From Desulfosudis oleivorans (GTDB taxonomy: Bacteria > Desulfobacterota > Desulfobacteria > Desulfobacterales > SURF-7): a DNA stretch of 64,000 nt. Shown here in pieces: positions 19,238 through 26,929 of the stretch. The translations under genes and the position numbers were made by a program. Every line of letters begins with the position of its first letter. The first letter of the stretch is position 1. The notes beneath the pieces are model-generated. The model worked only from the letters and a program-made list of their open reading frames with translations. It ran no database searches and was not told where the DNA came from. The stretch spans positions 231,822-295,821 of the forward strand of contig DYJD01000003.1 of assembly GCA_020723325.1 (NCBI GenBank), written 5' to 3'.

Positions 19238-19710
19238 TGGTGCGGAAAGCTTCATACTGCAATAAAGGGGTTACTCTGATTGAATTGATCGTCACCATGG
19301 CAATTCTTTCAATTCTTGCAATGGGTATTTTACCGCTTTCCAATATGGCCTATAAAAGAACAAAAGAATTGGAACTCCGACAGAATTTAAGAACGATTCG
19401 GAAAGCCATTGACCGATACAAGGAGATGGTGGATGAAAAAAAAATTTTAGTGGATGCCATATCCAGTGGATACCCTAAAAATTTAATACTGCTTGTAGAG
19501 GGTGCCGAGGCCCAGCGAGGAGCAGAAAAAGTTAAAATAAAATTTTTACGACGTATTCCAAAAGATCCCATGTCTGAAGATGGAGAATGGGGTCTACGCT
19601 CCCATGAAGATGAACCGGGAAGCGATGTCTGGGGAGGCCAGGATGTTTTTGATGTATATTCAAAGAGCGATCAACAAGCCTTGGATGGGAGTTATTACAA
19701 GGATTGGTGA
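19237..19710 (+). CDS. GspG-type major pseudopilin
   Basis: The product has about 157 residues and a class III prepilin signal: a basic leader, the cleavage site KG|VTLIEL with Glu at +5, then a hydrophobic helix. The globular part has the GspG pattern IPKDPMSED-W-L, a DVYS motif and LDGS-Y-W at the end, where calcium binds in GspG. The ATG at 19237 overlaps the secretin stop; a TTG one codon earlier is also possible. It is the first of three pseudopilin-like genes and the best candidate for the major subunit. Confidence 0.85.
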   Translation: MVRKASYCNKGVTLIELIVTMAILSILAMGILPLSNMAYKRTKELELRQNLRTIRKAIDRYKEMVDEKKILVDAISSGYPKNLILLVEGAEAQRGAEKVKIKFLRRIPKDPMSEDGEWGLRSHEDEPGSDVWGGQDVFDVYSKSDQQALDGSYYKDW

Positions 19711-19725
19711 AACTGGAGAGTTTGC

Positions 19726-20136
19726 TTGCATCAACATGAGCGCTTAAAAAGCTGTCGCACTACCATGGATCAAAAAGGGTATACATTAATTGAGATGATG
19801 ATCGTAATATCGATCATCAGTATTCTGGCAACTTTCGCTTTGCCGAATATGCAACGCGCCATTATCAGGGCACGGGAGACCTCCCTTCAAAATACTCTGT
19901 TTGTTTTTAGAGATGTAATCGATCAATATTATGCCGATCATGGCCGCTATCCCGACTCTTTACTGGATCTGGTTGATAATAAATATATTCGGGCAATTCC
20001 GAAAGACCCTTTCACAGGCAGTGTGGACACTTGGATTATCATGACACCAGAAGCCGGAGAAGGCGGGAATGTTTATGATATCCATAGTGGCAGCAATCGC
20101 GTGGGTTTGAATGGTGTTCCTTACAATGAGTGGTAA
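19726..20136 (+). CDS. GspG-like pseudopilin
   Basis: The protein has a prepilin site KG|YTLIEMM (Glu +5), a hydrophobic N-terminal helix and a short globular domain with GRYPDSLLDL, IPKDPFTG, a VYDIHSGS motif and LNGVPYNEW, which is GspG-like. A TTG start at 19726 has GGAGAG 5 nt upstream and gives a long leader of about 17 residues. The ATG at 19765 gives a short leader (MDQKG) but has no ribosome site. It resembles the preceding gene in layout, suggesting duplication. Function is as a minor or second pseudopilin. Confidence 0.8.
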   Translation: MHQHERLKSCRTTMDQKGYTLIEMMIVISIISILATFALPNMQRAIIRARETSLQNTLFVFRDVIDQYYADHGRYPDSLLDLVDNKYIRAIPKDPFTGSVDTWIIMTPEAGEGGNVYDIHSGSNRVGLNGVPYNEW

Positions 20137-20208
20137 TGGGGAACCATGCAAGGAACCAAACCGCAAGGAAATAATCATGGTCAGAGGACGTTAACTGGAT
20201 TTTGAAAA

Positions 20209-20691
20209 GTGAAGGGTTTCACTTATATAAGTGCATTAATTATGATTGCCATAGCCAGCATCGCCTTGACGGAGGCGGTACGCTTGTGGCAAACAGTAGC
20301 TAAGCGAGAGCGCGAGGAAGAATTGATATTCCGCGGAGACCAGATTAGACGCGCTATAACTTCGTATGCCACGAGTACTGACCAGGGCGCGTTGCAATAT
20401 CCACGGGGTTTTTCGGATTTGTTGAAAGATCCCCGTTTCCCGGGTGTTAAACGCCATCTTAGAAAACTGTATCGCGATCCGATGACCGATGATGGTAAAT
20501 GGGGGCTAATCTTGGCAGAAGGAGGCGGCTTTAAAGGAGTATTCAGCAAAAGTGAGCATATACCGTTAAAAACTAGTAATTTCCCTAAAGAATATGTATC
20601 ATTTGAAAAGAGGAATAAATATTCGGATTGGAAATTCCAGCATTCGCCTGCCATATCACAATTGAATGTAAAGCCGGCGGTTAACAAGTAG
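20209..20691 (+). CDS. Atypical pseudopilin lacking Glu+5
   Basis: The 160-residue protein starts at GTG with a leader of only two residues (MKG|FTYISAL), then a hydrophobic helix and KREREEELIFRGDQIRRAI. That last stretch is typical of a divergent pseudopilin group in bacterial secretion loci. The expected Glu at +5 is absent (Ile/Ser region), which in GspK-like subunits also happens. YPRGFSDLLKDPR and DPMTDDGKWGLI show the GspG-like C-terminal part. It could sit at the pseudopilus tip or be a non-standard minor subunit. The pseudopilin class is supported; the tip role is inference. Confidence 0.7.
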   Translation: MKGFTYISALIMIAIASIALTEAVRLWQTVAKREREEELIFRGDQIRRAITSYATSTDQGALQYPRGFSDLLKDPRFPGVKRHLRKLYRDPMTDDGKWGLILAEGGGFKGVFSKSEHIPLKTSNFPKEYVSFEKRNKYSDWKFQHSPAISQLNVKPAVNK

Positions 20692-20716
20692 TAATGTTAT
20701 AAACTGGATGGAATAT

Positions 20717-21076
20717 ATGGATTTTATAAAAAAAATTATCGTATTGGCAATGCTTTGGTTACCCATGGGAATGCCTAAGGCAGCTACATGTGATGAGATG
20801 CAAATCATCCTGGATGAATACGGCCAAGCCTATGAACAATTGAAACCTTCTGCCGGCAGTTCTGTCAATGCTGATTACAAGCTTTCCCAAACAGCCTTGG
20901 GTGGGTTCTATACAACCAAATCCCTTGCATTGATTTACCGTCAAAATATGAAAATCGTGGCCCAAAATGAAAACATGATTAAAAAAACGGAAAAAATGAT
21001 CGAACAGAACAATGAGATAATTCGGCTGCTGACGATTATCGCCAAGGAAAAGAACCAACACAAACTTGATGAATAA
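20717..21076 (+). CDS. Small exported coiled-coil protein, unknown
   Basis: I do not recognise this family. The product has about 119 residues with a signal peptide (to about residue 22, MPKAA), then a mature part with a short coiled coil (QNENMIKKTEKMIEQNNEII). An upstream in-frame ATG (20708) adds three residues but the GG-rich site favours 20717. It lies between the third pseudopilin and the ExeA-like gene, separated by 25 and 6 nt, so it is probably cotranscribed. It could be a periplasmic partner of the machine. Confidence 0.6.
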   Translation: MDFIKKIIVLAMLWLPMGMPKAATCDEMQIILDEYGQAYEQLKPSAGSSVNADYKLSQTALGGFYTTKSLALIYRQNMKIVAQNENMIKKTEKMIEQNNEIIRLLTIIAKEKNQHKLDE

Positions 21077-21082
21077 CCATTC

Positions 21083-22693
21083 ATGTATCTTGAGCACTTT
21101 CAGTTAAAGACAAAACCATTTCAGATCAGTGCTGATCCTAAATTTTTGTGGCTCGGTGAAAACCATAAGGAAGCCCTCGCCATTCTGAAATACGGCATTT
21201 TGGATAATCGGGGATTTCTATTGCTAACCGGCGACGTAGGCACTGGAAAGACCACCTTGATTAATGCCTTGTTAAATGGTTTGGGCAATGAGGTAATCGC
21301 CGCCTCTGTTCCTGATCCGGGCCTTTCAATTCTTGACTTCTTAAACTACATTGCCGGAGCTTTCGGGATTAAAAAACGTTTCACAAGTAAAGGAGATTTT
21401 TTACTCTATTTTAAATATTTTCTAGAACAGGCATATCAAAAAAATAAGAAAGTGCTTTTGATTGTTGATGAGTCCCAACGACTCAGCCATGAGTTACTGG
21501 AAGAAATTAGACTTCTTTCGAACATTGAGAAACAAAACCAAAAATTGATCAATATTTTTTTTATCGGTCAGAATGAATTCAATGATTTGTTATGGGAGCC
21601 TCGGAATCGTGCTTTGCGACAACGAATTACCATCAATTATAACGTCTATGCCTTGACTGAGAAAGAGGTCGGTGAATATATCCGACACAGGTTGAAAATT
21701 GCGGGTACGGAAAAAACGATTTTCACTGCTGAAGCAATTAAAGGGATCATGCAATTTTCCGAAGGTTTTCCCCGCATGATCAATATCATTTGTGATCATG
21801 CGTTGCTGACAGGGTTTGTAAAAGGGGTAACCATGATCGGACCCGGAGTGATCCGGGAGTGCATTGCGGATTTGCAAATACCGCGAAAACAAGAAACCCA
21901 ATCAGAAGAGAAGGAACTTTTGGAAACGCCAAAGGAAATTTTTGCAGATTTGAAAAATGTCGAACATTTACCCCCAAAGGAATTCCAAAATATTATCTCA
22001 AGGCAGGGAATGGCAATCGTAGTCACACTTTTGTTGATCATTGGTATTGTGTTGTTTTTTTTTATAAAAGGACCGAACAATTATCTTGAATCCCTGTCTC
22101 GATACTGGGAAACGCTTTTCAGCGTTTCCCAAAAAATAAAAGAGGATGCTTTTCAAGACCATGAACAGGAAATTGATCAAACAAACATTATCCATTCTTT
22201 GAATAAAGATATAATAGAATTTTTTCAACGCAGCCAGGAAGATACTGTTCCATTGCATTTGATCAGGAAAAACGACACTCAGGAGAAAACCCTTGTCATT
22301 TCGCAGGGGGATAGAAAATCGCCAGGCAGGGGGATTTTTCACGGAAGAGCTGTACTGAATTTTGCCCATAACTCGAACGAGATTACCATGGAAACGGCTG
22401 AGATGCTTAATGGCATTTCATTAGTACTGCTCGGTGACTCGGCCTTGCGATTAAAGGTGGTCGGTTACACGGACTCTTCCGGTGTTTACAGTTACAATAA
22501 AAACCTTTCCTTATTTCGCGCCAATATTGTTAAAAATTATTTAATTCAAAAAGGTGTGAACCCGGCCCAAGTCGCGGCTATTGGAATGGGATCTGAAGAT
22601 CCGCTGGAGGACAATACAACTCCCCAGGGGCGTAAATTAAACCGGCGAGTTGAAATTGAGTTCATAAAATCCCAGTTAACAGCTCAGCCATGA
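21083..22693 (+). CDS. ExeA/GspA-type AAA ATPase fused to OmpA domain
   Basis: The protein has 536 residues. The N-terminal ExeA-like AAA domain (about 1-265) has Walker A GDVGTGKTT (about 50-58), Walker B LLIVDE and the RQRI arginine region. A single membrane segment (about 309-330) follows, then a linker and an OmpA/MotB-type peptidoglycan-binding domain (about 415-532) with GYTDSSG, LSLFRA and NRRVEIEF. In Aeromonas ExeA works with ExeB to let the secretin pass peptidoglycan and uses a different peptidoglycan-binding domain; here an OmpA domain takes that place. Location at the end of the secretion cluster fits that job. Confidence 0.85.
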   Translation: MYLEHFQLKTKPFQISADPKFLWLGENHKEALAILKYGILDNRGFLLLTGDVGTGKTTLINALLNGLGNEVIAASVPDPGLSILDFLNYIAGAFGIKKRFTSKGDFLLYFKYFLEQAYQKNKKVLLIVDESQRLSHELLEEIRLLSNIEKQNQKLINIFFIGQNEFNDLLWEPRNRALRQRITINYNVYALTEKEVGEYIRHRLKIAGTEKTIFTAEAIKGIMQFSEGFPRMINIICDHALLTGFVKGVTMIGPGVIRECIADLQIPRKQETQSEEKELLETPKEIFADLKNVEHLPPKEFQNIISRQGMAIVVTLLLIIGIVLFFFIKGPNNYLESLSRYWETLFSVSQKIKEDAFQDHEQEIDQTNIIHSLNKDIIEFFQRSQEDTVPLHLIRKNDTQEKTLVISQGDRKSPGRGIFHGRAVLNFAHNSNEITMETAEMLNGISLVLLGDSALRLKVVGYTDSSGVYSYNKNLSLFRANIVKNYLIQKGVNPAQVAAIGMGSEDPLEDNTTPQGRKLNRRVEIEFIKSQLTAQP

Positions 22694-22750
22694 TAACAGG
22701 TATGGTCAGATTTGTGGCAACTTATTTTTTATAATGATTTCATTAAATAA

Positions 22751-22780
22751 TTGACAAATACAACCACATGGGTGTATCTA
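22751..22780 (+). promoter_or_regulatory. Candidate sigma-70 promoter
   Basis: A TTGACA -35 box (22751-22756) and TATCTA -10 box (22775-22780) are separated by 18 bp, about 70 nt before the PilZ gene, suggesting this gene can be transcribed apart from the secretion locus. Motif only. Confidence 0.5.
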
Positions 22781-22849
22781 TCTTAAAGGATTCTTGCCTT
22801 TATCGATTATTATTCAACGGTCGCAAAGCGCAGGTAAAGGATATATAAG

Positions 22850-23272
22850 ATGGCAACTTCAGCAGGACAGGACCGATCTGAAAATGTTACAGAACAATTG
22901 ATTCGACTCATCCGGAATATGCCGGAGAGCAGGCAGAAAAAACTATTGGATTTGCTGAATGAATGGAAAATGCTGGGGCAAAGGGAGCACGACCGTCGTT
23001 CTTGCCTGATTGCAGTTGACTATTCCACCCAGGAGCGTTTTTTCAGAGACTTCATTCAAGATATCAGTGCCGGCGGTGTCTTTATTGAGACACGTGAACT
23101 TTTTACTATTGGCCAGGAAATATATCTTACATTTTCGATACCGAATTCCGAAATTCCATTTCGGATTACGGGCAAGGTAACCCGAGCGACACAGGAAGGC
23201 ATTGCAGTAAAATTTAAAAATGTGAGTAAATATCAAGAAGAGATTTTACAGACCTTGCTTGATAAAATCTAA
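22850..23272 (+). CDS. PilZ-domain c-di-GMP receptor
   Basis: The 140-residue protein has a helical N-terminus (1-40) and a PilZ domain (about 45-138). The binding signature is present: an Arg-rich HDRRSC segment and DISAGGVFIET, matching the D/N-x-S-x-x-G pattern. PilZ proteins bind c-di-GMP and pass the signal to motility, secretion or polysaccharide machines. AAAGGA lies 8 nt before the ATG. Placement directly downstream of the secretion locus suggests a link, but the candidate promoter in the gap makes it a separate unit. Confidence 0.82.
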   Translation: MATSAGQDRSENVTEQLIRLIRNMPESRQKKLLDLLNEWKMLGQREHDRRSCLIAVDYSTQERFFRDFIQDISAGGVFIETRELFTIGQEIYLTFSIPNSEIPFRITGKVTRATQEGIAVKFKNVSKYQEEILQTLLDKI

Positions 23273-23712
23273 GCCTATGATTTTCCTTATTTTGACTTTG
23301 ATGTTGATTTCGCAAGCGTACACAGCGAAATCGTATATATAAATACAATACAGCCGGCCCTTTTGGGCAGCTCCATTACATATATTGGAAAGGTTTATGG
23401 TGCCTTGATTTGCCCAATAGGCGGCGTTCCAATAAATTTAGAATTTAGCCCTTTTTGCATTGACATTTTCAATAAATCATATTACCAAACCATAATATAA
23501 ATAAGCCTCACTCATTGGCGGATGAAAGGAATACAGTGTTCTTCGTAAATCCGCAGAATTTCCTGGTATACACATAACAATTTACAGAATTAAGATTACA
23601 CAAATTTGGATGTTATTGAAGCGTTTTCATGAACGTGGGCCTATAGGTAAAATAGATTTTTCCATAGACTGCATTGCCATAACAATAGCCTATCAAGGGA
23701 AAGGAGGACTAT
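23273..23712. other. 440-bp AT-rich spacer upstream of phasin genes
   Basis: No coding frame is convincing. It contains an 8-bp inverted repeat (TATTGGAA at 23383-23390 and TTCCAATA at 23427-23434) and a TTGACA at 23460 without a good matching -10. It probably holds the promoter of the polyhydroxyalkanoate genes and may hold a leader RNA; no known riboswitch fold is recognised. Confidence 0.4.
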
Positions 23713-24057
23713 TTGGATACTACAGCCATTGCCAAAGAAATCATTAATTATCAAAAATCTCTTATTGAAAGCGCCTTCGAGGCTGCAAGTCTTTTTCAAG
23801 ATCAGACCGAACGGATTGCAAGCGCCTGGATCGAAAAAAATAACGATATTACTGCCGAAAGCCGTAAGTCGATCCAGCAGTGGACCAAGCTACTAAACAA
23901 AGGTAGTCAGAATTATAAGAAGATCATGGATGATCAGTTGAATAAATTTGAGAATCTTTTTGCAAAGCCTGCTTCATCTCGACCACTCAAGACAACCAAG
24001 ATGGAGGTAAAGCCAGATGAAGAGGAAGGTAAAAAACAAACTGCGGCCAAGAAATAG
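23713..24057 (+). CDS. Phasin-like granule protein 1
   Basis: The 114-residue, mostly helical protein has the phasin-like layout (YQKSLIESAFEAASLFQDQTERI, then SIQQWTKLL) and a Lys/Glu-rich tail. It starts at TTG behind a near-perfect AAGGAGG site. Phasins coat polyhydroxyalkanoate granules. It is followed by a second, similar short protein and then by a PhaC-like gene, which is the typical setting. The two phasin-like proteins share the pattern of a tyrosine/phenylalanine start followed by QDQ-ER and a Trp-containing helix, so they are probably paralogues. Sequence is short and diverged, so the family call leans on context. Confidence 0.7.
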   Translation: MDTTAIAKEIINYQKSLIESAFEAASLFQDQTERIASAWIEKNNDITAESRKSIQQWTKLLNKGSQNYKKIMDDQLNKFENLFAKPASSRPLKTTKMEVKPDEEEGKKQTAAKK

Positions 24058-24122
24058 TGTTTTCATTTTAACTTAGACCTGTCTTGCGAAGCATTAATCA
24101 TCAATTTAAGGAGAAAGGAGAG

Positions 24123-24386
24123 ATGATAATGGAACAGAACCAATTCCTGAAACAAATTATTGATTTTAATCGTGCCTCTTTCAACAACACCTATGACATG
24201 CTGGTCATGGTACAGGATCAGGCAGAAAGAATGACGAGTTCCTTTTTAAGTCAAGCGAGCTGGTTTCCGGATGAAGGTCGTAACATGATCGCTGAGTGGA
24301 TTAAAGCCTGTAAAAAAGGTCAAGAAGACATGAAAAAGAATATTGATTCCAACCTGAAAAAGGCGGAAGAATTTTTTTCGGCCTGA
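24123..24386 (+). CDS. Phasin-like granule protein 2
   Basis: The product has about 87 residues and is all-helical, with the pattern IIDFNRASFNNTYDMLVM, then VQDQAERM, then WIKACKKGQEDMKKNID. This parallels the preceding phasin-like protein. Starts at 24123 and 24129 both lie near a duplicated AGGAG site; no other start is reasonable. It ends 54 nt before a hairpin and T-run that separate it from the PHA synthase gene. The likely role is granule surface coating or regulation of synthase activity, inferred from its neighbours. Confidence 0.68.
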   Translation: MIMEQNQFLKQIIDFNRASFNNTYDMLVMVQDQAERMTSSFLSQASWFPDEGRNMIAEWIKACKKGQEDMKKNIDSNLKKAEEFFSA

Positions 24387-24440
24387 TCTTAAAAAACCTG
24401 CCGGAAACGACTGGATATTCACAAACTGCAAATCAACATT

Positions 24441-24498
24441 CTCACAGAGCGATGAAGGGTCTTTTCCCCGGAGCGCTCTGTGAGCGGTAATTTTTTTT
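24441..24498 (+). terminator. Hairpin with T-run (terminator or attenuator)
   Basis: CTCACAGAGCG (24441-24451) and its perfect complement at 24474-24484 form an 11-bp stem, followed after a few bases by eight T (about 24490-24497). It lies between the phasin genes and the PHA synthase gene on the same strand. It may end most transcripts there, giving more phasin than synthase. Confidence 0.7.
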
Positions 24499-24511
24499 GT
24501 AAGGTATTGAT

Positions 24512-26074
24512 ATGTATTCACATTATTTTCATCAGATGAATCTTTTTTCATGCGCGGAAGCGACTGAAAATGCTTTTATTCTATCAACGGAAGGAATTTT
24601 AGCGGGTCAGGTTTTTCTCAAAGGCATGATCAAATACAGCAATGATTTCAGCGCGCCTTTTTGGACTTCCTTATCGGCATTCAGTGCCTTGGAAAAAACC
24701 AAATTATTTCAAAATACTCTACCTAGGAATTGGTATGATTATTATAAATTGATGCAGTTCAATCAGCAAATCGCCGAAAAGGGGATGATCAGCACATTTT
24801 CCTCCATGAATTCTTATCATAGCCGGCAATGGACTGAATTTATAATCGCCTATCTGAAAACCGCTTTCATGGAAAAAGCAGATAACTTGGCCGGCTATGC
24901 TGAAAGGCTTCACAACACTCTTTCCGCAGTGATCGATGAATATCCGCGATTGATTCGCGATATCAAGCCGGAATATGGCTTTCATTTTAACACAGGGGCT
25001 TATCAAAAAACAGCTGAAACAGATCGATTTTTAATGTATCAAGTTCTACCAACTTCCAAGGGGGTCACTGTTCGTAAAAAAGGCAAACCGATACTCATTA
25101 TTCCACCTTATGTTTTGGGACCAAGCATTCTCAGTTTTTTACCTGGTGAGAATAAAAGCTATGTGCATGCGTTTGCCAATCAAGGCATTCCTACCTACAT
25201 TCGGGTCATGAAGGACGTAAATTCAACCCCAGCAGTACAAGTCATGTCCGGCGAAGATGATGCTCTGGACACTGCCTATTTTTGCCGAAGACTAATGGAA
25301 AAACATCAGGCCCCGGTTACCCTGAACGGCTTTTGCCAGGGGGGATTTATTGCTGTTGTCGATTACCTGACCGGCAAGCTGGATGAAACCGTGGATGCGT
25401 TGATTACTTGCGTAGCACCCATGGATGGTACCCGCAGCAAATCCTTGGTGGAATATCTGCAGCATCTTCCTCGACGATACCGGGATTTGGGGTATGCTGT
25501 CAAGACCCTTGAAAGTGGAAATCAGGTGGTAGATGGAAAGGTCATGAGCTGGGTATATAAATTAAAAAGCATGGAGCGTGAAGCACCGCTTTTTACCTTC
25601 TATCGGGATTTGACCATGTTTGAAGGCACCGACAGTCAAGCTGTTGCCATCAATAAAACATGGGCGGCCCTCAATCACTGGTTGATCTATGATCGGACGG
25701 ACCTCCCGGTGGCTATTACCAAAATGAGTTTTGAATCCTATACCATTCCAGTAACAAAAGACGGCGAACTACCCGTCCGTCTCTTTGATCAAGCATTGAA
25801 TTTCAAGCGGATTCAGGAAAAAAATATTCCATATTTAATTTGTTATGCGGAAAAGGATGATCTTGTAGACAAAGAAGCTGCTCTCGCGCCGCTGGATTTT
25901 GTAAAAGCGGAGATCACTGTTTTCCCCAAGGGCCATGGTGCCATCGCAACATCATGGAGTGATCCAAAATCAGAATGCGCTCTGCATACACGTTTTGGCA
26001 AGAATTATCGCGGTCCGGTGCGGTTTCAACTGGATTTAGAAGAGAACTTAAAAACAACAAAGAAAAATATTTGA
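24512..26074 (+). CDS. PhaC-like polyhydroxyalkanoate synthase
   Basis: The 520-residue alpha/beta-hydrolase-fold protein has a PhaC-type nucleophile motif GFCQGG (Cys in place of the lipase Ser). IIPPYVLGPSILS and a long N-terminal helical region precede it; the catalytic Asp is in YAEKDDLVD and the His in FPKGHGAIA. PHA synthases join hydroxyacyl-CoA units into storage polymer. TAAGG lies 7 nt before the ATG. Adjacent phasin-like genes back the call. It is diverged from class I-IV reference synthases, so substrate and subunit make-up (possibly no PhaE/PhaR) remain open; another acyl-transferring alpha/beta protein is the alternative. Confidence 0.75.
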   Translation: MYSHYFHQMNLFSCAEATENAFILSTEGILAGQVFLKGMIKYSNDFSAPFWTSLSAFSALEKTKLFQNTLPRNWYDYYKLMQFNQQIAEKGMISTFSSMNSYHSRQWTEFIIAYLKTAFMEKADNLAGYAERLHNTLSAVIDEYPRLIRDIKPEYGFHFNTGAYQKTAETDRFLMYQVLPTSKGVTVRKKGKPILIIPPYVLGPSILSFLPGENKSYVHAFANQGIPTYIRVMKDVNSTPAVQVMSGEDDALDTAYFCRRLMEKHQAPVTLNGFCQGGFIAVVDYLTGKLDETVDALITCVAPMDGTRSKSLVEYLQHLPRRYRDLGYAVKTLESGNQVVDGKVMSWVYKLKSMEREAPLFTFYRDLTMFEGTDSQAVAINKTWAALNHWLIYDRTDLPVAITKMSFESYTIPVTKDGELPVRLFDQALNFKRIQEKNIPYLICYAEKDDLVDKEAALAPLDFVKAEITVFPKGHGAIATSWSDPKSECALHTRFGKNYRGPVRFQLDLEENLKTTKKNI

Positions 26075-26099
26075 CATTGACGCTTTAATGTCTTATGCT
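26071..26099 (+). promoter_or_regulatory. Candidate sigma-70 promoter
   Basis: TTGACA (26071-26076), a 17-bp spacer and TATGCT (26094-26099) lie just at the stop of the synthase gene and about 235 nt before the PilZ/zinc-ribbon gene. The intervening leader holds no obvious gene. Motif only, but both boxes and the spacing are good. Confidence 0.55.
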
Positions 26100-26333
26100 A
26101 TCCTATCGCATTATTGAAGACGAGTTGAAAGTGGAATTGCGATAAATTCTTCGTATTTTCTCTCCTGTCCTGTTTCCTTGATCTGAGCCGAGTTGTTTTT
26201 CAGTGGATGCAGCTATAGTTATTGTGAGCTGAAAAAACGATTTTAGGCAGTATCGGTATGAAAGTTTTTTCCCGCAATACCCGAGAAAACCCTCATGGGG
26301 TTTAATAGTGTTTTATTCAACGAGGAGGCAGGA

Positions 26334-26783
26334 ATGGCGATCTACCATGTAAGGGCGTTTCCCAGAGAAAAAGTCACAGCATCAGTCTTTTGGTCTGATT
26401 TGAAAAGGGATAATTACTTCGAAGCCCGGCTGAGAAATAAGAGTCCGGCCGGGATCTATTTTGAATCTGCATGGGATTGTGATCCAGGTGCCGTAATACA
26501 TCTTCAAAGCGAGGATACTGCAACCCTCACAGCGAAAAAACAAAGTCTCCATGCCCGGATACTGTGGAAAAAAGAAATGGATGCCCCCTTGCGTTATGGG
26601 ATGGGCGCCCTTTACTTACTTCAGAACTGCTCTTTATGTGGAAGTCTTATTAAACCGGATCGGTTTTCCTTTGAGAAGAGTGAAATCAGTCTTTGCGGCT
26701 CTTGCAGGACGAAATTTAACGCTTTATCTGAAGGTGTCCTGAAAAGAGGAATTGAGCAGCTTTTATCCGGCAATGTGATTTGA
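26334..26783 (+). CDS. PilZ-like protein with C-terminal zinc ribbon
   Basis: The product has about 149 residues. The N-terminal beta domain (about 5-100) carries RLRNKSPAGIYFES, matching the N-x-S-x-x-G part of PilZ, and an ILWKKE-RYGMG end like other PilZ domains. The C-terminus (about 102-130) has two Cys pairs (CSLCG and CGSCR), a zinc-ribbon layout. The ATG at 26334 follows GAGGAGGCAGGA; the upstream extension of 13 residues is ignored. The upstream arginine motif is weak (KRDNYFEAR), so c-di-GMP binding needs testing. The zinc ribbon suggests nucleic acid or protein contact. Confidence 0.65.
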   Translation: MAIYHVRAFPREKVTASVFWSDLKRDNYFEARLRNKSPAGIYFESAWDCDPGAVIHLQSEDTATLTAKKQSLHARILWKKEMDAPLRYGMGALYLLQNCSLCGSLIKPDRFSFEKSEISLCGSCRTKFNALSEGVLKRGIEQLLSGNVI

Positions 26784-26929
26784 TATTTTTCGCCGGAGAA
26801 TTACAAAGCCGTAACAAGCAGGATCTGAATTTTCCCTCCGGGTTGGGGCGAAGCGTATCAATCTCTATTGAGCAAGCAGGAATATCAAGGACTTGTCGTT
26901 TCGCCCCCCCTGTGCTCTCTTTTTTGCCA

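Noticed and set aside
20223-20687. 154-codon minus-strand frame opposite the third pseudopilin
   Set aside because: Antisense shadow; the plus strand carries the prepilin-like motif and continues the operon.
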